Source of the DNA: Bryobacteraceae bacterium
GTDB lineage: Bacteria > Acidobacteriota > Terriglobia > Bryobacterales > Bryobacteraceae
Direction of reading: 5' to 3'
Length of the DNA: 64,000 bases
NCBI GenBank assembly: GCA_019748195.1
Contig: JAIEPW010000022.1
Location: 62,001 to 126,000, forward strand
In this document: positions 54,903 to 64,000 of the stretch, one piece after another
Numbering within the stretch: the stretch's first letter is position 1
Layout: each line of letters opens with the position of its first letter
Notes under the pieces: generated by a model
What the model was told of the DNA's origin: nothing
The model's input: the letters and a program-made list of their open reading frames with translations, nothing else
The model's database searches: none
Translations under genes and position numbers: made by a program

Positions 54903-55244
54903 TCAGTATCGCGGAACGGAGGGGTCGATTTCCGCGCTCCAGCGGTCGATGCCGCCGGCCAGGCTCTGGCACTGCGCCACGCCCTGCTCCCGAAGCCAGT
55001 TCACCACCATCATGCTGCGCATCCCGTGGTGGCAAAACACGATCAGCGATCCTTCTTCCGCCTTCCCCTCCAGATTCTGCAGCTCCTGCGGCACCGAGCG
55101 CATCGGGATCAGCTCCGCGCCGGCGATCCGCGTGATGGCATGTTCATTCGGTTCGCGGACGTCCACCAGGAACAGCTTCTCCCCCGCATCCAGGCGTTGC
55201 TTCACCTCAGACGGCGTCGTTTCGAGCGGCAGCATCTCGATCAT
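54903..55244 (-). CDS. Rhodanese-like sulfurtransferase
   Basis: 113 residues, single rhodanese domain. LFLVDVREPNEHAITRIAGAELIPM is the standard N-terminal part; the active-site loop is FCHHGMRS with nucleophilic Cys, and SLAGGIDRWSAEIDP closes the fold. It would move sulfane sulfur (or selenium) between thiols. It directly precedes the ArsC/Spx-like gene by 4 nt, so the two are almost certainly co-expressed. Confidence 0.93.
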   Translation of the reverse strand: MIEMLPLETTPSEVKQRLDAGEKLFLVDVREPNEHAITRIAGAELIPMRSVPQELQNLEGKAEEGSLIVFCHHGMRSMMVVNWLREQGVAQCQSLAGGIDRWSAEIDPSVPRY

Positions 55245-55253
55245 GATCGCACT

Positions 55254-56258
55254 TCAACGGGAGCCGCCGCCGAAAATCGACGCCGCCGAGGACATGCGGA
55301 ACTCGGGATGGCGGACGCGGCCTTGGCGGTCGACAACGCCGCTGATCACGAATGCCGGCGACTCAGGCGGGGCGAAACGCAGATCCATTGCCTCCACGCG
55401 GACGGCGCCTTCCTCGTCCGGTAACGGAGTCAAGCGCCAGAACGGGAACTGCGCGAAATTCAGGTAGCGGCGGAAGTCCGCATCGCGGCGAGCCGCGTCG
55501 ATGGCTGGGGTTGCCTCCGGCTTAAAGTGGAAATCGCCCAGTGTGGGATCGAAGGCCCCGAGCACATCCACGCGATGCAGCCCCACCCCCTGCGCAGTCT
55601 CGGTATAGCCGGTCCAGGTGAACGGCCAGAACGCGTTGGGAAACGCCGCGACGCGCACCGGCGCCTGGCCGTTGTAGATCCGCGAGCTCAGCATTTCGAG
55701 AGCCCGGTCGTGCGAAAGCCATCGCGCCGCGTCGTACAGCCCCACGAACAGCAGCGCCAGAATCGCGGAGCCGCGCCCGCGCGTCTTCGGTGCGCCGATC
55801 TCGGCGCTCACCAGCCGGCTAAGCCAGGGCGCGGCCACCGCGAGACCGAGAGCGAGCAGGATCCAGGCGTCCACTACGTGGGTGATGTCGGCGCGCAGCC
55901 AGCGATCCGAAAACGGAAGCAGCAGCCGGATTGCGTATACGTTCGTCCAGTCCAGCGCAAGATGACTCGCAACCGCCAGCAGCGACAGCGCATAAAGCGG
56001 CAGCCAGCGGAATCCGCCCTTGGCGAACAGCTTCACCATCAGCAGGGGCGGCAGCGCCATCAGCGGCAGAAACGCGATTGCGTGCGTGTGCCCGCGATGG
56101 ATATCGAGATATGTCAGGGTGCCGAAGGCGCCGGAGACTACGTCCAGGTCGGGAATGTTCGCCGCCAGCATCATGACCGGCGCGGCGTAAGGCGAAAAGC
56201 GATCGCCGCCCGCGCGGCTCATCATCAGCCCGATGAGCGTATGCGTGATGTTATCCAT
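55254..56258 (-). CDS. YdjM/DUF457-type membrane-bound metal-dependent hydrolase
   Basis: 334 residues. N-terminus MDNITHTLIGLMMSRAG with the conserved THT, then NIPDLDVVSG and HRGHTHAIAFLPLMA, all candidate metal ligands of the family. Several TM helices in residues 20-185. The C-terminal about 130 residues form a soluble extension. Physiological substrate unknown. Confidence 0.88.
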   Translation of the reverse strand: MDNITHTLIGLMMSRAGGDRFSPYAAPVMMLAANIPDLDVVSGAFGTLTYLDIHRGHTHAIAFLPLMALPPLLMVKLFAKGGFRWLPLYALSLLAVASHLALDWTNVYAIRLLLPFSDRWLRADITHVVDAWILLALGLAVAAPWLSRLVSAEIGAPKTRGRGSAILALLFVGLYDAARWLSHDRALEMLSSRIYNGQAPVRVAAFPNAFWPFTWTGYTETAQGVGLHRVDVLGAFDPTLGDFHFKPEATPAIDAARRDADFRRYLNFAQFPFWRLTPLPDEEGAVRVEAMDLRFAPPESPAFVISGVVDRQGRVRHPEFRMSSAASIFGGGSR

Positions 56259-56269
56259 GCGGCAGGGCG

Positions 56270-59857
<3,588 letters not shown>

Positions 59858-59860
59858 CTC

Positions 59861-60601
59861 TCAGTTCGACAACGTGAATCGGACATCGATGGTCGTGATC
59901 ACTTCCACCGGATGCCCATTCAACAAAGTAGGCTGATACAGCCACTGGCGCACGGCGTCCATCGCCGCCGCGCGCAACAGCGCATGGCCGTCGAGAATTT
60001 GCAGCTCTTGAATAGACCCGTCGCGCGCGATGGTCGCCGCCATCCGCACCGTGCCCTGAATTCTCGCCGCCTTGGCCAGCGCCGGATAGATGGGGATCAC
60101 CCGGCGGATCAACTTCGCCTCCTGTACTCCGCTGGACACGCGAACCGGCGCGCTGCTTACAGGCGCAGGTTTGGGCACTGCCTCCGGCGGCGGCGCGATG
60201 GGCGTCATCCTCTCCCCCGCAAACCCGGACGGCAGCCCCGAGTTCGGAACTCCCGTGCGCGCATCGCCCGCCGGCGCCTCCGGTGCGGCTTCCAGGCGGC
60301 TGAGGTCGGGAATGCCCTTGGGAATCGCCGCCGGCTGCACGAACGGGCGGTACCCCGCGTCCACGGCCGTCCGGGCAACGCTGGGCTGCCGCGGGTTCGG
60401 GCTCGCCGCCACCGGTTCCGGCGCGGCTAGCCGAGGCAGCGGGATCGGGGGCGCATCGAAGAGGAAGTCCGGCAGATGTTCGGTATAGACCAGCGGCAGC
60501 AGCAGCGCGAGTCCCACCATGGCGGTCTGCGCCGTCACGGAAGCCACCATCGGCCAGGGCCTTGCGCGATCGGTTGGGGAGAGGATCGATTGCTCGAACA
60601 T
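59861..60601 (-). CDS. Energy transducer TonB-like protein
   Basis: 246 residues. One N-terminal TM (about 20-40, MVGLALLLPLVYT), a proline-rich periplasmic linker (about 50-150), and a C-terminal TonB domain: LIRRVIPIYPALAKAARIQGTVRMAATIARDGSIQELQILDGH and the closing VRQWLYQPTLLNGHPVEVITTIDVRFTL. It would energise outer-membrane receptors, though no exbB/exbD is adjacent; many acidobacteria have several such free-standing TonBs. Confidence 0.92.
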   Translation of the reverse strand: MFEQSILSPTDRARPWPMVASVTAQTAMVGLALLLPLVYTEHLPDFLFDAPPIPLPRLAAPEPVAASPNPRQPSVARTAVDAGYRPFVQPAAIPKGIPDLSRLEAAPEAPAGDARTGVPNSGLPSGFAGERMTPIAPPPEAVPKPAPVSSAPVRVSSGVQEAKLIRRVIPIYPALAKAARIQGTVRMAATIARDGSIQELQILDGHALLRAAAMDAVRQWLYQPTLLNGHPVEVITTIDVRFTLSN

Positions 60602-60626
60602 GGTGTCTCTCTAGACACCAGGCCGA

Positions 60627-63014
60627 TTACAAAGTTCCCGAGGTTGCTTCCATGGCGGAGCTCGCGGGCCCGGATAGCATCGCCACGATCCGGCCCGCCA
60701 CCTCCTTGCCCCGTTCCCCCACCTCGCCCGCCGGACCCACGCACGATGGGCACCCGGAGTCGCACGGACACGAGGCCAGCAGCCCGGCGGCGCCTTGCAG
60801 CAGGCGCGGCGTCAGGCGGAACAGCGGCGCGGACAAGCCGATGCCCCCGGGATAGTTGTCGAACAGGAAAAGGTTCGGCTCAAACGCCTGCAAGCCGTCG
60901 GCGATATCTTCGGTGATGGTGACGCCCAGGTCGCGCGGATCGCACATCAACAGCAGGCTCGCCACCGTCCGCAGCACGTTGCCCAGGCCCACCAGCCCGT
61001 TCTGCCGCTCCGCGGGCGACAGATCCCGCAGCATCCCCAGAAACGCCGCCGGAAACCGCATCCAGAAGGCGGTGGTGTGCATCTCCTGCTCCGGCATGGA
61101 GAGCTGTCCCGCGCCCACATTCTCGAGCGTGTAGAACTTGATCTTCTTGAACCCCACCACCTGCCAGTTCAGCCGTACATCCCCATGCGCGGACGCCGCG
61201 CCGCCGCCGAGAGGCGCGGATTCGAACTCCTCCAGTTCCTTTACCTGCGTGTAGTCGATCGCGTCGGTGAAGTAATCGCAGTCCACCTTCCGCACGTACG
61301 CCTTGCGGCCGTCGTAATCGAATCTCTCCACCTGATATTGGCGCGCTTCGTGTAGGTAGATCGCTTTTTCATGCAGTGTCGTCATCGCCGCGGTGAACGC
61401 CACCTCCCCGATCACCTTGTGATCGCCGGTGATGTCAATCACCACGAAATTGTCGCTGGAGACGGCGCGCAGGCCCACCGCGTCGGCGGGATAGGTGTCG
61501 CTGGTCCAGTGCCATGCGCCCGCGGAATGGTGCAGCGTGCCCTGGTCCGCCAGAAAACGGCACAACTCCCCAGTGTCGTGCGCCCCGAACTTCTCGCCCT
61601 CGCGGACCGGCAACTCAAACGCCGCGCAGCGGAGATGATTCAGCAGGATCTCCAGGTTGTCGGGATTGACGAACGCATGTTCCGGGGGGCGTTCAAAGAA
61701 GTATTCCGGATGCTCGATGATGTACTGATCGAGCGGCGCCGAAGAAGCCACCAGCACGGTGAGCGAGGTGGACTGCCTTCGGCCCGCGCGGCCCGCGCGC
61801 TGCCATGCCGAAGCGATCGTTCCCGGATATCCGGCCATCACCACCGCGTCCAGGGAGCCGATGTCGATGCCCAGCTCCAGCGCATTCGTCGCCACCACGG
61901 CGCGGATCTCGCCCGCCCGAAGCTTGCGCTCGATCTCGCGCCGCTCCTTCGGCAGGTACCCGCCGCGATAGCCGCGCACCGCTTCCGGACCGTGGGGCAG
62001 CCTTTCCGCCGCGTCCTTCAAATACGTCACCAGCACTTCCGTCGCCAGGCGGTTGTTGGCGAATACCAGCGTCTGCTGACCGTGTTCCAGGAACTCGATC
62101 GCGATCCGCCGCGCCTCGTGCAAGTAACTGCGCCGGATACCCAGTTGTGCGTTCACCACCGGCGGGTTGTAGAACACGAAGTACTTCTCGCCGGAGGGCG
62201 CGCCGTTACGGTCCACCAGGGCGAACTCTTCTCCCGTCAGTGTCTGCGCCAGCTCCCGCGGATTGGCGATGGTGGCCGAACAACAGATGAATTGCGGTTT
62301 CGACCCGTAAAACTCACAGACGCGCTTCAGCCGCCGCAGAACGTTCGCCAGGTGCGACCCGTACACGCCCCGGTAGTAATGCAGCTCGTCAATCACGATG
62401 TAGCGCAGGTTCTCGAAAGCCTTCGCCCACTTGGTGTGGTGCGGAAGAATGCCCGCGTGCATCATGTCGGGATTGGTGAACACCACATTGGCGCGCTCCC
62501 GGATCGCCCGCCGCGCGTCCTGCGGCGTGTCGCCGTCATAGGTCAACGCCCGCAGGTCCGATCCCATTTCGTTCACCTGCGCGTTGAACTCGTGCAATTG
62601 GTCCTCGGCCAAAGCCTTCGTCGGGAACAGATACATGGCGCGCGCGTGGCTGTCGCGAAGCAGGCAGTCCAACACCGGCAGGTTGTAGCAGAGGGTCTTG
62701 CCGCTGGCGGTGGGAGTCACCACCACGACGTTCCGGCCCGCTTGTAACTCCTGGTACGTTTCGCCCTGGTGCGAATACAGCCGGGAGATGCCGCGCCGTT
62801 CCAGACCCGCTCGCAGGCGATCCTCCACCGTATCCGGCATCGGCGCGAATTCGGCTTCCCGCGCGGCTTGATGGCGGATCGCGCGAACCGGCGATAGCGG
62901 GCGAGCGCGCCATTCCTCGAATCGCGCCAGCGCGCCCTCGATGCCGCTGCGCCGCGCCAGCATCCGCTCCTGGGCGGGTTCCGGGAATCCGAACGTCAGG
63001 TTCGTCTGTTCCAT
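60627..63014 (-). CDS. mrfA: MrfA/YprA-type DEAD/DEAH helicase with DUF1998
   Basis: 795 residues. Walker A TPTASGKTLCYNLP at about residue 100, TNPDMMHAGIL, Walker B IVIDELHYYRG, SATIANPRE, second RecA half with NALELGIDIGSLDAVV and GRAGRRQ, and a C-terminal DUF1998 region with a Cys cluster LASCPCDSGCPSCVGP that binds zinc. B. subtilis MrfA takes part in mitomycin-induced crosslink repair with MrfB; no MrfB gene is adjacent. Confidence 0.94.
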   Translation of the reverse strand: MEQTNLTFGFPEPAQERMLARRSGIEGALARFEEWRARPLSPVRAIRHQAAREAEFAPMPDTVEDRLRAGLERRGISRLYSHQGETYQELQAGRNVVVVTPTASGKTLCYNLPVLDCLLRDSHARAMYLFPTKALAEDQLHEFNAQVNEMGSDLRALTYDGDTPQDARRAIRERANVVFTNPDMMHAGILPHHTKWAKAFENLRYIVIDELHYYRGVYGSHLANVLRRLKRVCEFYGSKPQFICCSATIANPRELAQTLTGEEFALVDRNGAPSGEKYFVFYNPPVVNAQLGIRRSYLHEARRIAIEFLEHGQQTLVFANNRLATEVLVTYLKDAAERLPHGPEAVRGYRGGYLPKERREIERKLRAGEIRAVVATNALELGIDIGSLDAVVMAGYPGTIASAWQRAGRAGRRQSTSLTVLVASSAPLDQYIIEHPEYFFERPPEHAFVNPDNLEILLNHLRCAAFELPVREGEKFGAHDTGELCRFLADQGTLHHSAGAWHWTSDTYPADAVGLRAVSSDNFVVIDITGDHKVIGEVAFTAAMTTLHEKAIYLHEARQYQVERFDYDGRKAYVRKVDCDYFTDAIDYTQVKELEEFESAPLGGGAASAHGDVRLNWQVVGFKKIKFYTLENVGAGQLSMPEQEMHTTAFWMRFPAAFLGMLRDLSPAERQNGLVGLGNVLRTVASLLLMCDPRDLGVTITEDIADGLQAFEPNLFLFDNYPGGIGLSAPLFRLTPRLLQGAAGLLASCPCDSGCPSCVGPAGEVGERGKEVAGRIVAMLSGPASSAMEATSGTL

Positions 63015-63086
63015 GCCTTCGCCGTTTCTTTGCTCTCTAGCTTACAACGGCGGCGAGCTTCGGATTTTGCCGGACTTTAATCTCTG

Positions 63087-63446
63087 CTAAACGGCGGCGC
63101 CATTGTGCGCCACTTTCACCGCGCGCACGAACTCGTAGCGCTCCAGGGTGACCGCGAAGTTGGATTCGCCGTCGCGCCGGACCACGGTTCCCATGCAGCG
63201 CAGCCGGACTTCGCCGGAGTCGGCGGTAGCAGGCAGAGTGATGAAGTATTCCACCGGTTCGCCTATCTCCACGGCCCTGCCGGAGCATACCAGCGCACCC
63301 GCGGAACTCAGGTTCAGCGTCTCGCCGTGAAACCCCGCAGGGGCGCTTCCGGCGCGTACGACCTCCACGGGGAGCCGCAATTCGAAACGCTGATTCTTGC
63401 GCTGTTCAATCACTGTCTCATAAGACTGTAAGCGGCAAAACCTCAC
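63087..63446 (-). CDS. PilZ-domain protein
   Basis: 119 residues, one PilZ domain with RKNQRFELRLPVEV (RxxxR) and NLSSAGALVCSG (N/DxSxxG), the c-di-GMP-binding pair, and a C-terminal beta-strand set. Probably a single-domain c-di-GMP receptor. The start may be later, near residue 12 (VIEQRKNQRF). A perfect 7-bp hairpin GGGTTTC/GAAACCC (63455-63476) lies just upstream of the start. Confidence 0.85.
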   Translation of the reverse strand: MRFCRLQSYETVIEQRKNQRFELRLPVEVVRAGSAPAGFHGETLNLSSAGALVCSGRAVEIGEPVEYFITLPATADSGEVRLRCMGTVVRRDGESNFAVTLERYEFVRAVKVAHNGAAV

Positions 63447-63629
63447 GAGGTCAAGGGTTTCCGGCGCTTGAAACCCTGGATTCGTAATGGTACTCGCTCC
63501 TGTTCGGGGCTTTCGATCACACTTGTTGGTAGTGTTTGGAGCCTACTTAACAGTGTTATGCGACGGACTCCGTGCGCGATGGAATCCTGCTTCGTCTCCT
63601 GTTCGCCCAAACTGTTTTTCTGGACCGAA

Positions 63630-64000
63630 CTACAAGCGCGCGTCCAGCGCCAAAGCCTGAATCGCTTTTTTCACCTCGGCTTCGGCCTCTTCCCGCCTCT
63701 TGCGCAGGACCTCGGACTCCTTCTGCAAGGACTGGAGCTTGGTCTCCTGTTCGTTCAATTGCTGGGTGTAGCGTTGCGTGAGCGCTTTTTCTTCCGGCGT
63801 GCCTTTCAGCGACTTCAGATTTTCTCGAAGCCGCTCCTGGTCCTTGAAAATGTCTTCCCGGCGCTCGTCCATCTCGTCCAGCCGATCGGACAGGTCGTTT
63901 GCCGCGGACTGCAACGCGAGAATCTTCCGAAACGCGGCCACGGCTTCGGCCGGAACGCTCTTCTGCCGCAGATACAGCTCGATGCGATCTTCGGTGATCT
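63630..64000 (-). CDS. Coiled-coil protein, C-terminal part (5' end outside window)
   Basis: The frame is open to the window edge. The visible about 123 residues include YLRQKSVPAEAVAAFRKILALQSAANDLSDRLDEM and then a long heptad-like charged coil (DERREDIFKDQERLRENLKSLKG, LNEQETKLQSLQKESEVLRKRREEAEAEVKKAI). It looks like the end of a DUF4139-type or other membrane-associated protein with a C-terminal coiled coil; the family cannot be settled without the rest. Confidence 0.7.
   Translation of the reverse strand, partial: ITEDRIELYLRQKSVPAEAVAAFRKILALQSAANDLSDRLDEMDERREDIFKDQERLRENLKSLKGTPEEKALTQRYTQQLNEQETKLQSLQKESEVLRKRREEAEAEVKKAIQALALDARL

Overview
The window is high-GC, gene-dense bacterial chromosome, most likely from an acidobacterium of the Bryobacterales/Solibacter type. 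This is inferred from gene content and not from a marker gene. The clues are an orphan FtsX/MacB-type permease of the acidobacterial ADOP kind, adjacent DUF1800 and DUF1501 exported proteins, an exported PQQ-type propeller, many secreted proteins ending their signal peptide in A-Q, and a fused E1/E2 2-oxoglutarate dehydrogenase. No rRNA, tRNA, CRISPR array or prophage was found.

Layout. 1-9984: the end of a penicillin-acylase-like hydrolase, then a minus-strand run of homoserine dehydrogenase, an outer-membrane/adaptor/RND heavy-metal efflux set and a hybrid histidine kinase. 10078-18281: a secreted glycoside-hydrolase-like protein, tsaB, a possible structured RNA, pyrimidine-nucleoside phosphorylase with a NupC-type nucleoside transporter, and the DUF1800/DUF1501 pair. 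18300-22020: an accessory patch with a REP-associated transposase (RAYT) between two REP palindromes, a 231-bp internally deleted copy of that unit, a broken antitoxin gene, a PQQ-type propeller protein and a MerB-like protein. 22023-32602: the ADOP permease, ssb, several exported proteins, an amino-acid permease, folC and plsC. 32613-37328: a VapBC-type toxin-antitoxin pair, an S9 peptidase divergent from diaminopropionate ammonia-lyase, and a lower-GC gene with a HEPN-like motif. 37412-44545: phosphoesterase, NAD-type isocitrate dehydrogenase, agmatinase, mannose-6-phosphate isomerase, xseA, a MerR regulator with a classic long-spacer promoter driving a small Cys-Cys protein, and glnA. 44546-50723: two non-coding stretches after rho-independent terminators that look like group II intron remnants, an MFS transporter, a glycosyltransferase-GNAT fusion and small metabolic genes. 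50787-64000: fused oxoglutarate dehydrogenase, a rhodanese plus ArsC/Spx-like pair, lipid kinase, ligA, a DedA-like protein, TonB, an MrfA-type helicase, a PilZ protein and the end of a coiled-coil protein.

The most striking observation is at 54566-54898. An ArsC/Spx-family gene has an in-frame TGA exactly where the first active-site cysteine should be, with the second cysteine three residues later (a UxxC arrangement). A small hairpin 17 nt downstream of the TGA looks like a bacterial SECIS element. It lies 4 nt after a rhodanese gene. This is a strong selenoprotein candidate that ordinary gene calling would truncate.
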